This document shows positions 52,583 to 64,000 of a stretch of DNA of 64,000 nt, piece after piece. The translations under genes were made by a program, and so were the position numbers. Origin of the DNA: Liolophura sinensis (Eukaryota; Mollusca; Polyplacophora; Chitonida; Chitonidae); assembly GCF_032854445.1 (NCBI RefSeq), contig NC_088298.1, positions 24,017,295 through 24,081,294 on the forward strand, given 5' to 3'. The notes below the pieces were generated by a model, which was not told where the DNA came from, searched no databases, and saw only the letters and a list, made by a program, of their open reading frames with translations. How positions within the stretch are numbered: position 1 is the stretch's first letter; each line of letters opens with the position of its first letter.

Positions 52583-54190
52583 CTACTCCCAGTGAGACCG
52601 GGATAAGTTGAGCCAAGGGGTAAGAAGATGAGCCACGCCCTTTAAAAAGTATCTAGATGCCCAACGTGAAAGCAAAAGCACCATGTATATTGTCAAAAAC
52701 ACGTGGTGACCTTTTGCACCTGGTTACATAGTAGCATCTGTCAAGATCACGGACAACAGACAACAGAATGAACTCTTTTCTGATAAAAAGTGAATACTGT
52801 TGATACAGGTATGTGTTCTTCTGGTGAACAGACAAAAAAGATTCAGCTTGGAACTAATTCATCAAAAATCTTTTATTTTTAATCCTTTGGTTTGTGATGT
52901 AAAATCAATTTTAGCATTACTGGTGTTTTAGCTCCAAAGAAAAAAGTAGTTGCGTGGCTAGGTCGGGTATGATGGGCAATGCAGATCAGGTTACCCCATA
53001 GGCTATTGTTGACATATTTTGGCGTTAATATCTCAGTTATTTGTTGAACATATTCATACACCTACATATTTGCCTTATGCAGTCACACAATTCTAATGTC
53101 GTCAGTCATATAGGCCTACAAATATATAGTTTTTTAATTCCTTAAAGTTAGAGAGAATAGACATGCATTCTGATCAACCCTGGCTAGTATAAGCGTAAGA
53201 TGAGCAAAGAAATTAGGATGCTTAGCAATGTATATTTTTCGGAAGGAACTGAACGAATGGACATGGTTTTCTTTGTCAGCAGGAAACTGCGTAGAAATCA
53301 GATTTTCTGATATGCTCTTCGAGGTATTTCCTGTTTATTGCTTATCTGTCATTTTGACGACATTGAAAACTTTGCATTACAATGCCAGTCTAGTCTGACA
53401 TTGATAGAACCAAACAGAAATGCTTGCAGTTTAGTAATTGCAACAGTGCTGAAATAAAGCATCTTATTTAATAATAGATAAAGGATGATTGTTTGCAGTC
53501 ATGATTGATATAAATCTAAATATATATATTTTCTAAAACAGGGGAATAGAATTCGCAAAACCTCGGTTCATATCACATGTGCATATACAGTGTCTGCCTT
53601 CATACTTTTCAGTCCTGTGCGTATACAGTAACATGACACTCAAAGATACACTGCGTCAAAACATCCGAATAACTTTCTGCAAATATAACTATGCATGACC
53701 AAGGAAAAACGGAGAATAAATGACTGTTTTAATACATTAATTGATAAATGGCTTCTTTAGTCATATAGCTACGAATTCCATCAGGAGCTGAAACTTTAAT
53801 GAATAAAGTAAAAATTCTAAAATGATTTACAGGGAACTAATATAACCAGGAGTGATGGTTTGTTCTTACAGTTAACTGACTGCTTTGTAATGTAGATTGT
53901 TCCGTCGAATAGCACATTTAAATGTATGCTTGCACTTTAACAAAACTTTAATTCCGGTATATGGACCCTTTGAAATTAAATCTCTACACATACTGGCTGT
54001 TCATTCGCCTTAATATTGTATTCAGTGTTAATGTTTTCATGGCACGATACTCATATGTACTACTGGGTATGACGTGGTGGTTTAATTTAGAATGTCACTT
54101 TCATCGAAAATACAACGATGCTGTTTAATCCATTTCGACATTTGTAAACCTCGTCCCTCAGACTCACTGACGATGTGAAATACTTAAAAA
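52583..54190. other. Anonymous AT-rich sequence
   Basis: No exon, SINE or array recognised up to the promoter-like region at 54.2 kb. Confidence 0.4.
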
Positions 54191-54219
54191 CAGCGGCGTG
54201 GTAGAATCAATTTGCGGGA

Positions 54220-54300
54220 GAAAGCACGTGGGCCTTGTCAGTGTCGGCTAAAAATAGCACTGGCTGCTGTGACGTCACACGGCAAACAGTCTCACCGCGA
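54220..54300 (+). promoter_or_regulatory. Promoter-like region of the signal-peptide gene: E-box, TATA-like and full CRE
   Basis: CACGTG lies at 54225-54230, a weak TATA-like TAAAAATA at about 54249-54256, and a full palindromic CRE (TGACGTCA) at 54270-54277. Local sequence is richer in CpG than its surroundings. A start between about 54280 and 54310 is inferred from distance to the ATG at 54449. Confidence 0.5.
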
Positions 54301-54308
54301 GCATTGAA

Positions 54309-54422
54309 ATGAGAGCGGACAGTGGAGTCGGACATGTTGTTTGTAGCGTACGTTTGGAGCCCGATTTCGTCGAAGTTTTGCGCATGGTGTTAGTGTCAGA
54401 TCAAAACCGCTTGGATTTTTAG
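54309..54422 (+). other. Possible upstream ORF (37 codons) in the 5' leader
   Basis: An ATG at 54309 opens a frame ending in TAG at 54420-54422, 26 bases before the main ATG at 54449. It starts MRAD, as the main frame does; the two starts are similar in DNA too. If the transcript begins upstream of 54309, this uORF could reduce translation of the main frame. Translation is inferred only. Confidence 0.35.
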
Positions 54423-54448
54423 CAAGCCTACTTTCCCTCGCTGCCACG

Positions 54449-54536
54449 ATGAGGGCAGACTGGTGGAAATCCGGCAGTGTACTTGCCCTTGGATGTGTTA
54501 TATTTCTGGCTGCGCTGCCTTGCACGGCGATCTTCG
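54449..54536 (+). CDS. First coding exon of a secreted or membrane protein (signal peptide), partial
   Basis: The exon reads MRADWWKSGSVLALGCVI then FLAALPCTAIF, and ends one base into a Gly codon at a strong GTGAGT donor (54537). A short charged start, a hydrophobic core of about 17 residues and small residues near Cys25-Ala27 make a classic signal peptide. A phase-1 intron straight after the signal peptide is usual in modular extracellular proteins. No second exon was recognised before 64000, so intron 1 is at least 9.4 kb. The upstream 250 bases are CpG-rich and promoter-like. The family cannot be named from the signal peptide. Confidence 0.72.
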
Positions 54537-56489
54537 GTGAGTTCTGTTACATAGTTTTTTTTTTTATTGGGTATGTTGTTTTTCTTTTCTTCTGCCAGCA
54601 TATTCTTAGTTATCCGTATTTTTTGTCACTCTGAGACTGACACAGTGCTGGAGTGTTTCGAGGATTTAATAGCAACCCTCAAAGGTGTTGTCCTTGTATT
54701 TAGGTCTAGGTAAACACGGAGGTTTTATCAGTCCAGTTCGACGATCGCGCGATCTTTCTCCAGTGTTTGTTTTTTGCACCTAGAAATGTTTCGTACGACG
54801 AATCTGTTGTTGTGACAATGTCGGGATTTTTTTGTTTTCACCTTTCAACATCGCATAGGTGTGTTGTTTTACAAACTGACTCAAATGCACATCCATTCGC
54901 CAGGTTTAACTGACAAGGCACACATTTATTTTACACACACCTTGTAAACACGTTGTTGCCTGGTTTACATCATTAAAACAGTTACCGTCAGGTATATATG
55001 CCAGCACATTGTGTACATGTATTAGGTAAGTTGGCTTTTTATTTTCCCTTGTTGAATTGTGACAGTTTGCATGCCAGAAATTTTTGCCTACCGGGTACCA
55101 TTATATTGTCCAAATGACGCACATGTGAATACCTAGTGCTTAGGCAGGCTTCACATAAATTCAGCTTTTTCAAATCTTGCATTGTCATTACCACTATTAG
55201 GGTGTCTGACAGCAATTCTTTCTTGTACCATATTTTTACTATAGTCATCTTCAATTTACCATCATTTTAAAGCAGATGTTGACCAGCTTTACCAGTAAAC
55301 CATAACGGTGGGGTCTTACGTAAATCTACAGTGTGTGGTTAGGTGTAAATTGGCTATCATTATTTAACTGTCATATTTAATCGGAAAAAAATATTCTGTG
55401 TGATATACATAAATCTACCTTCTATGGCATGTTGTAGTTCTTGTTTACAAAGTATCAATTTTTACATTTGATTAATTAGTTTAATTAATTCATTAATTAG
55501 TTCAAAATATTTATGCGCATGCTTAAGACAGCTTAAAAGTTGTACAAGCACAACTGTTTTATGACATGGAGTGGGGTTTGGAAAATTTTAGAAATTTTAC
55601 ATAACACCTTAAGAATACATAGAGTGTCTAAGAATTTGAGCTGCTCTCATGCTCCGTGAATTAAATACTTTCATGATGTTAACAGTCCAGTTAAGACAAC
55701 ACGTCTTAAATGATGGGAATTCTAAGGTGTGTATGCAAAGTACATGTTAAAGCTCATCGGTTAGCATTGGTGTCTGTGTTTGCTTCTGTATCATAGACAC
55801 AACTTGTAGACATGCAGGCTCTTACACTTGGCTATTAGCAGGTAGAAGTCTAGTATTGGGAGCATTAAAAGTGGGGATGGGGGTTAGGGGGTGGAGGGAG
55901 GGGTCTAACCAGTGCCAACATTTTTCTTGTTTTGTACATGTGCAGACTCTGTGTAAAAGGTTTGCTGATGCATACTTAAGCCCACACTGAAATCTCTGTA
56001 CCTCCAGCCAAACTCTCAAGAGGTCATGGTTCGTGTGACATACTGTGACATAACATGGGGAGAGCATTCCCTTGGTAGCAGACACTTTGGATTTGCTGGC
56101 AGAGTAAGAGACAGCACAAAATTACCCTGAGCTTTGCTTTGGCTCATTTTGTATTCGTGCTGATTATTGTTTTCCTGTGAGTAAGTTCGGTGCACTTTGT
56201 GTTTTGTGGGAAGACTAAGTTGATATATGGGTAGTTACGTTTTGAGGGTGGGGGATAAGTCGGCAAAATTTGGCGCAGTATTGTTGGTGTCAGACTCTTT
56301 TAACAGTTTCTGTGTCTTTTTGACATTTTGCTGGACGGCCTGGTCTATTGGGAATAAAGGAACTCACTGTTCATATCAATGTCCCTCTTGCCAAAATCTG
56401 GTCAGCTAGCCTGTGGCTGAATCTGTCTGCACATAACAGTTGATGCCCAAAGTTTGCAGCCACAGGTGTACATATATGTATGTATATAT

Positions 56490-56497
56490 ATATATAA

Positions 56498-56542
<45 letters not shown>
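56490..56542. repeat. (TATG)/(TG)n microsatellite
   Basis: TA-rich start followed by about 20 TG units. Confidence 0.95.
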
Positions 56543-56546
<4 letters not shown>

Positions 56547-56959
56547 GCTACATGTATATTTTCAAGCTGTGGTTTGTGATTTGTCCACAATTTTTTTTTG
56601 TATTCACTGCATTTCTATAATGGGAGGACATATTGTCTGTTGTGCTGTCAGATTTTTTTTGGCAATCAGAACAGCTGAATGTTAACACATCACAAAATAC
56701 AGGAAAAACGAAAAATCTTTGCTAAAATTAGAAAGTTGTGATCAGCTGTAGGTCTTCCCTTAAATCTGTTGTGTGAGTTTACATTGATCATGTTTCGTAC
56801 TTTTTTTTTCAAGAGCTAAAATTAAGTACTCTGGGGGAAGTTTCATGAAGCTTACTTCGCTAAGTTTGCGCTGAACTGCCATAGATGTTCATGAGGTATA
56901 GATAGCATACATGTGAACCTTCGTCTTAAAGACAGATTTCAGGGATTTATTTGGGAATT

Positions 56960-57182
56960 TAGGGGCCTCCATGGCCCAGTGATTTGCACGCTAGCTCAGC
57001 GCAGGAATCTCTCACCAATGTGGTTGCAGTGAATTGAAGTCCAGCTCATGCTGGCTTCTTCTCTGGTCATACGCAGGAAGGTCTGCCAGCAACCTGTGGA
57101 TAGTTTTCACTCGTGTCATACAGATGAAATATTCTTGAGTACGGCGTAAGGCACTGATCAAATAAATAAATGAATAAATATT
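56960..57182 (+). mobile_element. SINE family 1, near full length
   Basis: GGGCCTCCATGGCCCAGTGA head, CCAGCTCATGCTGGCTTCTT and GATGAAATATTCTTGAGTAC tail with AAATAAAT. Lacks the GCCCGG block. Confidence 0.9.
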
Positions 57183-57429
57183 TTGGAATTTAGAAAATTA
57201 AAAGCATTTAATTTTGCAATTTCGGACTGTATACATGTACATACATCATAACAGAACAGATTGTTCTCATGCCCAGTTAGGGCAGGTACATGTAACATGA
57301 AGATGTACTCAGTGTCATTACACAGTAGTTTCGTAATTTTGTATGATGCTGTCAGTTGGATGGCCAAATGAGCTCAGAACAACAAGTGTAAATGGCGTGG
57401 GACCTCACGAAGGTATTGGTAAACCTCGA

Positions 57430-58520
57430 AAGCTGCTACATGTACATAACTTTGTGCATAACTACGTGTATGATGAGTGGCATTTTCTTATTATGGTGTG
57501 ATCACACGTTCAATCGGTGTTCCAGGTTATGCTGAACAATACTGGAAACCTTGCACAACTACATGTATGATGAGTGGCATTTTCTTATTATGGTGTGATC
57601 ACACGTTCAATCGATGTTCCAGGTTATGCTGAGCGATACTGGAACCTTGCACAACTACATGTATGATGAGTGGCATTTTCTTATTATGGTGTGATCACAC
57701 ATTCAATCGATGTTCCAGGTTATGCTGAGCAATACTGGAAATCTTGCACAACTACATGTATGATGAGTGGCATTTTCTTATTATGGTGTGATCACACGTT
57801 CAATCGATGTTCCAGGTTATGCTAAGCGATACTGGAAACCTTGCACAACTACATGTATGATGAGTGGCATTTTCTTATTATGGTGTGATCACACGTTCAA
57901 TCGATGTTCCAGGTTATGCTGAGCAATACTGGAAACCTTGCACAACTACATGTATGATGAGTGGCATTTTCTTATTATGGTGTGATCACACGTTCAATCG
58001 GTGTTCCAGGTTATGCTGAGCAATACTGGAAACCTTGCACAACTACATGTATGATGAGTGGCATTTTCTTATTATGGTGTGATCACACGTTCAGTCGATG
58101 TTCCAGGTTATGCTGAGCGATACTGGAAAGCTTGCACAACTACATGTATGATGAGTGGCATTTTCTTATTATGGTGTGATCACACGTTCAATCGATGTTC
58201 CAGGTTATGCTGAGCAATACTGGAAAGCTTGCACAACTACATGTATGATGAGTGGCATTTTCTTATTACGATGTGATCACACGTTCAATCGATGTTCCAG
58301 GTTATGCTGAGCAATACTGGAAACCTTGCACAACTACATGTATGATGAGTGGCATTTTCTTATTATGGTGTGATCACACGTTCAATCGGTGTTCCAGGTT
58401 ATGCTGAGCAATACTGGAAACCTTGCACAACTACATGTATGATGAGTGGCATTTTCTTATTATGATGTGATCACACGTTCAATCGATGTTCCAGGTTATG
58501 CTAAGCGATACTGGAAACCT
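57430..58520. repeat. 97-bp minisatellite, about 11 units
   Basis: Units contain CTACATGTATGATGAGTGGC, TTATTATGGTGTGATCACAC and GATGTTCCAGGTTATGCTGA. Every unit but two keeps the perfect 12-base palindrome GTGTGATCACAC. Confidence 0.97.
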
Positions 58521-59569
58521 TTTCTGTTGATGACGAGCCATCTCAAAAGCTAAGGGAATTGTTTTACAAATTAGATCAACAATCGGCAAGGGTGGTTGGT
58601 TGAGTTGAAAGAGAAATACAATGTGGTATACATCAAATAGATCTCATTAAATTGATCTCATCACTTATCTGTCATTCCCAGTGAACTATATGTTTCACAA
58701 TGCCGGGACAAAGATGATGAGCTTTTTTTGTGTCATTTTCATGGAAAGCTGTCATTTTACATTGACTATTACATTTTGAAAAAAATTACATTTCTCTCGT
58801 AGTTTTGGGGTAAAGTAAGGATATGAGTATGTTGTTTATTGCATGGACTAACCATGTGAAAAACAAGAAGGAAAATGTTCTGCTACATGTCAACATATTG
58901 ACTAAAAAGAGCAGACCAGGTGTTCCAAAAATGAGAAGAAACTGGATAGACATGTATTTTGTATTTGCCTGTATTGCAGGCCAGAGATGTACATATACAA
59001 AAGTACATGTTGCAGGTTTTTCCTGGTCTTTACTTAATGCTACTGCTAATGAGCTTATCTACAGGTACATATGTACATTTATGTATTAAGTTAGACTTAC
59101 AATTCATAGACATATGTCATAGAAGGAAAAACACCTGAGAGGACCTTGTCCGTGTAGTAAAAGTTTACATAACGCTGTGTAGATGTACATGAGTGAAGGG
59201 TCAATTTCCTGGATCTTAAGAGAAGATTAACTGTTTCACAGTACAGTAGAGGTTAAAGCAAATGTAGTACTTATGGATTTTGTGAAGTATAAATATGAAT
59301 TGTAGTCCTTTGTAGAATGAATGTTCATTCAAACTTAGAGGAGGGGTTGAAATGCATGTACATAAACTTCGTTTTGGTTACAAGGACTAAGGCTGTGTTG
59401 AGACAAACTGTTTTGGCCTCAATACTTTTGATGTTAAAGCCAAATATATGAGTGACCATCTGAAGGATCTAAATGCATTTGGCTTCTAAAATCCTATTAA
59501 ATGTTCAGTAATTTATACAAACATTGACAATTTGACTCATACATGTATGTAAATGAAGATGATCCAGAC

Positions 59570-59690
59570 TTGGTGTGTTTCCCCGGGGGCTCTGCCCGGT
59601 TTCCTGCTACCATAATGCTGGCCGCGTCATATAAGTAAAGTATTCTTGAGTACGGTGTAAAACACCAGTCAAATAAGTAAATGACCCATA
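59570..59690 (+). mobile_element. SINE family 1, 3' part
   Basis: GGGGCTCTGCCCGGTTTCCT, ATAATGCTGGCCGCG and TATTCTTGAGTACGGTGTAA with an A-rich tail. Confidence 0.88.
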
Positions 59691-60338
59691 CTTGGTAGTA
59701 AATATAGAAGGTCATGTGGCTTTTCAGCACAGTGTGGATGTGATTGTATGCATGCGTGTGGATGTTAGTTGTGAAAATGATTGCCGTAGCTAACACTTCA
59801 GATACCTGTACACTCATGGGGGTGTTTACACATGTTAAGACTTAATACTGCATTAGTTTGCCCTGTACCATCCAGTCACGCACAGCTTCACACGTACATG
59901 TACGTGTATAAAGTTACACAAATCAGTACGTGCTAATAACACCAAAAGTCTTGAAAAGTCTGTGATAAAGTGGCTGTGCATATCAGCTGTAAAATCCCCA
60001 TAGATAGATCATGTACAAGTATTCAGGTGGGGAATTACAGGTAGCAAGTTTAAAGTCACACTCGGTGCTAAGGCAGTCATGTGGAACAACCTGTAGACCT
60101 GTAGAGCCTTAAGATGCTGCCCTGGGGAGCTAGGCCACACTGGATTATGTTTCCGTTTGGTGTACATGTACCCTGATTTTTCTAATCGTTGGGATAGATA
60201 TTAGTGGTGTTGAAAGTAGAATATTACATTCTTTTACCAGCCTTTTGTACTGAGTGTACTAAAGTCGCACCTGCATGGCAGGTTGCATACTTCTGCATGC
60301 AGCTCAATTCAGCAACAGTGATTGGATTTTCATCAATC

Positions 60339-60616
60339 TGAGGCTTTAGAGGCCTATAAAGTTGGACAGAAGCTGAGGCTTGAGAGGCCTATAAAGTTTG
60401 ACAGAAGTTGAGGCTTGAGAGGCCTATAAAGTTTGACAGAAGTTGAGGCTTGAGAGGCCTATAAAGTTTGACAGAAGTTGAGGCTTGAGAGGCCTATAAA
60501 GTTGGACAGAAGTTGAGGCTTGAGAGGCCTATAAAGTTGGACAGAAGTTGAGGCTTGAGAGGCCTATAAAGTTGGACAGAAGTTGAGGCTTGAGAGGCCT
60601 ATAAAGTTTGACAGAC
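60339..60616. repeat. 35-bp tandem repeat, about 8 units
   Basis: Units of GAGGCTTGAGAGGCCTATAA plus AGTTTGACAGAAGTT; the unit contains the palindrome AGGCCT. The array varies at AGTTTG/AGTTGG. Confidence 0.96.
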
Positions 60617-61055
60617 GCTTCTTTCGAGGACCAACATTAGTTACAACATGGCCACATTTCAAAGATAAAATTTTTGAATTAGTAATTGCAATTTGTCAGA
60701 TGTTTTGTCATAAGGTACTGTGGTTGGACATTCCATTTGCAACGTACAACTTCAGTGCAAGTAATATACATGTAGTAAAGTTAACATGCAGCTGGTGTGT
60801 TAAGTCATGTGTGTACTCTGAGGGCCAAAATGAGCACCCATAAGTACTCGCAGGATCTAAAAAATGTTTTTTAGCCAACTGAAATATAGCTCATTGTATT
60901 TGACCTAAAGTTTCATCCACAATCAGATTACTTCAGTTGTTGAGACAAGTCGGCTTTTCCGTTATTTGATATGAAATGAAACCTTCACATATTGTTGTGC
61001 TATTTAAATTTTGGATGAAAACAAGAATTGTTCTTGAATGAATACTATAAACATT

Positions 61056-61210
61056 TGTTTATTTATTTGATTGGTGCTTTACGCCGTACTCAAGAATATT
61101 TCACGTATACAATGGCGGCCAGCATTATGGTTGGAGGAAACTGGACAGAGCCTGGGGGTAATCCATGGCCATCTGCAGGTTGCTGACAGACCTTCCCACG
61201 TACATGCTAT
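61056..61210 (-). mobile_element. SINE family 1, 3' two thirds
   Basis: TTTATTTGATTGGTGCTTTA, GGCGGCCAGCATTATGGTTG and GACAGACCTTCCCACGTAC; head missing. Confidence 0.9.
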
Positions 61211-62305
61211 TAACATGTATCATTAAGGTATGTGTAGAATTATTGTGATAAACACAACATTATGTTTGTGAGGTCTTATTTTTTCCCCCTCGGGTACATC
61301 TTTACAGCCTCAGTTAAGCTAGCCTGAGGGCAGGTGTATTAAACCGCCAAAATTTTTCACCAGATGATAGTTAGGTGCAGGAATTCTCAGAACTTTTTAA
61401 TTTTTTTATGATCAGTGCAAGGTGAAGTGATATATTTCAAGTTTTGCTTCATTTTCTAAATCCTTGGATATGCCCTACCCAGGAAGGAGAATTTCTTCTC
61501 TTAAGTCAAACTGCAGCCATTAAGGCTCAGAAATTGAATGTAAACCAGCTTCTCTAGAAAATCAAACGGTTGAATGATATTAAAGGTAAAATCATCAGAA
61601 AATGGGTCTTTTTATGTTTTCATGCAATGCAGTGGGGACTTGTTTTTTTTTTTTTTACATACATGTATTTTGAAGTTTATTCTGGTGAATTTGTAGCAGA
61701 TTTTACATCAGATTTTTAGGGTGTGTTGGTGTGCTGCAAAGAAGTACAACAACAACAAAAACAGTGTTTATTGTTGTCTTTTAGCCCCAGGGTACATCAA
61801 AGAACATATATATAGGGTTGTAGTGCTTCATTGAAGTTGTGATCAAGACAACTTCCATCAGGACAAAGTGAATGACAATCCCAGGGTCAAATCTGGTGTT
61901 ATATAATGAACAGATATACATGTAGCCTTAGACCCGTTACTGTGCTGATCAAAGTGGAAAAATTATAGCATCTTATTTCTCCACATAATAAAACGTCTTG
62001 AGTCTTTCTGAAAGACAACACACACATGTATGGTTTTACTTGGGAATGGGTGCCATGTTTGAATTGTTTTGAACTTCTTATATTGTAACCACTTGTATTA
62101 CATTTAAATATGGTAAATTGTTTTATGTACAGCTAAGCTATAGCACAAACGGCTGCACCTTTCTGCATACATAAGCGCACATACTGTATAATTGAATGTA
62201 CATTATTGGTTGGACTGATGGTGAGCATTGCATTGGTACATGTAAAGTCCCTCAGCTACATGTACATGTATCTGGATCTATTAAACAGAACAAGTACTTT
62301 TTATA
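61211..62305. other. Anonymous intronic sequence
   Basis: Nothing recognised. Confidence 0.4.
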
Positions 62306-62307
62306 CA

Positions 62308-62590
62308 TTTCGTGTATCAGTCACTTTAAAGGTTACAGTTCGTGTATCATTCACTTTTGATGTTCGTTTGTTCATATTCACTTTACAGTTCATGTATTTT
62401 TCACTTTACAGTTCATGTATCATTCACTTTATAGTTCATGAATCCTTCACTTTACAGATCGTTTATCATTCACTTTTGATGTTCGTTTATTCATATTCAC
62501 TTTACAGTTCATGTATTTTTCACTTTACAGTTCATGTATCATTCACTTTACAGTTCATGTATCATTCACTTTACAGATCGTGTATAATTT
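62308..62590. repeat. Approximately 22-bp tandem repeat with higher-order units
   Basis: TTCATGTATCATTCACTTTA and CAGTTCATGTATTTTTCACT alternate; the block GATGTTCGTTTATTCATATT appears twice about 120 bases apart. Confidence 0.92.
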
Positions 62591-62699
62591 GCCGTGTTTT
62601 ACATGTATTTTTCATTTGAGGTCAGTGACCTTGTGCACCCGCTTGACTATTCAGTTTGTAATCCAATTGTTTTCTCTCACCTGTCAATATTGATGCTCG

Positions 62700-63914
62700 A
62701 CTAAGCAAGCCAACCAATCAATTCTTTGTTATTATTTCTTATTATCTTTTTTTTTTTTGGAGCTCTTGAAGGCATGAAAGCTTTATTTAAGGAGGGCAGC
62801 TCTGTTAAATTGAAACATTTAGTGTTCCCAGAGCCTCTACGTAACAGGATATGAACAAGTAGAAACAGTCTATACAAGTCCATTTTTTAAAATCTGAAAA
62901 CTAACTATAGCACATCACTGCATACATCAGCTGAAATCATAAATATATAGACATGTGTCCCAGTTTGCAGCTTGAAATAAGTGTTCAAAATGGGAAATAT
63001 GCTTTAGATAATATACAGTGCTCCTGGACACATGTACATGTGCTCTTTTGGATTGTCATTTCTTTTTTTTTTTTTTGTCCCCTGTTCTAGTTTTCTTTCC
63101 TTTGAAAGCAGAAGAGTCTCAATGAGGGGGCATAATCAGATCAAGGGATTACAAGGCCAGAATTTAAATCCTACCTGGTTAGTGCCATCCTGCTAACGGC
63201 CATTTATAGCCGTACCTGTGAACCGTGACCCAGATTTACCTGTTCTAATATGCTTCATGACCCAGCTCCAGCTCAAAGGTTTATGTCTACAGGTAGATCT
63301 TACCTGAGTAGGTCGTTAACAGCAGGTGAACCAGAAGGGTAGACATAGATATCTGTGTGTACTATAGGTCTGTGGACAGAAACTGTTAATTTAGCTGGAC
63401 TTAAACCACACAATCCCTGGCAAGTTACTGTGTTATATCACAAGGACCAATGTCCCTGGAAAGGAAGAATTATACAAGCTTTTAAATATTTTTTTTTATC
63501 GTGTGGGACGTAATGGCAAATCTTCCAGCTATTCGTGTTCAGATTTTAAAAAGTTACTTATATTATTCAGATGGCTGTTTGGTCCTGTATCAAATTTGTT
63601 GTATACCATTGTCTTTGTCCTGCTGCTTATTTCCAGGCTTGTTTAATAAAGCAGATGAATAGTTTTTTCAAATTTTGTTTTTAAATGAAATGAAAAGCAA
63701 GAAATCTGATTATTCCCAGCACAAACTGCATTGAATTTTTTTTTTTTATGTTTTAAAGGACACAGTCACAAATATCTTGATCTACATGTATCCTTGGCGT
63801 TAACATCTGTAACAAAATAACCACGTGTACATGTGGTGTATGTATACCTATGTGGAGTACTGACATGTCTGGAGTACATGGAATTGTTATTATATTCTGA
63901 CTAATTACACGTTA
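62700..63914. other. Anonymous intronic sequence
   Basis: T-rich runs only; no exon with good borders seen. Confidence 0.4.
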
Positions 63915-64000
63915 ATTTGAAAGTCTGAGTTCAAATCCAGCTCTTGCTGGCTTCCTCTCCAGACCGTACGTGGGAAGGTCTGTCAGCAACCTGTGGATGG
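63915..64000 (+). mobile_element. SINE family 1, cut by the window end
   Basis: GAGTTCAAATCCAGCTCTTG, GACCGTACGTGGGAAGGTCT and GTCAGCAACCTGTGGATGG are the B-box and middle region. Confidence 0.9.

Larger units (their letters stand above)
54537..64000 (+). other. Intron 1 of the signal-peptide gene (runs off the window)
   Basis: The interval follows the GTGAGT donor. It holds tandem arrays (57.4, 60.3 and 62.3 kb), four SINE copies and a TG repeat near 56.5 kb. The motif TACATGTA is frequent. I saw no exon with a good acceptor, coding frame and donor. Stretches between repeats look anonymous. Confidence 0.55.

Overview
This window is eukaryotic and gene-poor. The best guess is a lophotrochozoan, probably a mollusc. 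Three things point that way: spliced genes with canonical GT-AG introns, about twenty copies of a tRNA-derived SINE whose tail reads 'gtgaaatattcttgagtacggcgtaaaacaccaatcaaataaata' in pieces, and two further SINE families ending in CATT/CACT/TACA microsatellites. These SINE types are common in mollusc genomes as I recall them. The species cannot be read from the sequence. There are no bacterial operons, rRNA genes or CRISPR arrays.

Three host genes can be supported. (A) A complete 9-exon Rho guanine-nucleotide exchange factor (DH-PH) lies on the minus strand, 31753 to 24250. It encodes 503 residues, every splice phase fits, and a TATA box and CCAAT box sit just upstream. An eight-cysteine cluster immediately precedes the DH domain. 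Intron 6 is filled by a 42-bp minisatellite that stays open in the exon 6 frame. (B) A complete 4-exon, 119-residue SnoaL/NTF2-like protein lies on the minus strand, 45523 to 41029. (C) The first coding exon of a secreted or membrane protein lies on the plus strand, 54449 to 54536. It has a signal peptide, a phase-1 donor, a promoter-like region with CRE and E-box, and a 37-codon uORF. Its intron 1 runs to the window end. A lone splice-bounded candidate exon sits near 50.4-50.5 kb.

The rest is repeats. Layout: 0-8.4 kb SINE fragments, microsatellites, an approximately 70-bp repeat and interleaved inverted repeats; 8.4-18.7 kb five tandem arrays (20, 81, 25, 34 and 25 bp), an inverted-repeat element, a foldback hairpin, then a 42-bp array; 18.7-24.2 kb mostly anonymous; 24.2-31.9 kb gene A; 32-41 kb anonymous sequence with SINEs, MITE remnants, a 176-bp duplication, a CCAAT-rich unique block, a Penelope-type GIY-YIG remnant and a 35-bp array; 41-45.5 kb gene B with SINEs in its introns; 45.5-54 kb SINEs, MITEs and a 150-bp array; 54-64 kb gene C exon 1 and intron 1 with 97-bp, 35-bp and approximately 22-bp arrays.

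Genes A, B and C show no sign of working together. I found no convincing new multi-gene system. The most interesting points are the cysteine cluster of gene A, the open minisatellite in its intron 6, and evidence that a dispersed repeat unit was amplified into the 81-bp array at 9-10 kb.
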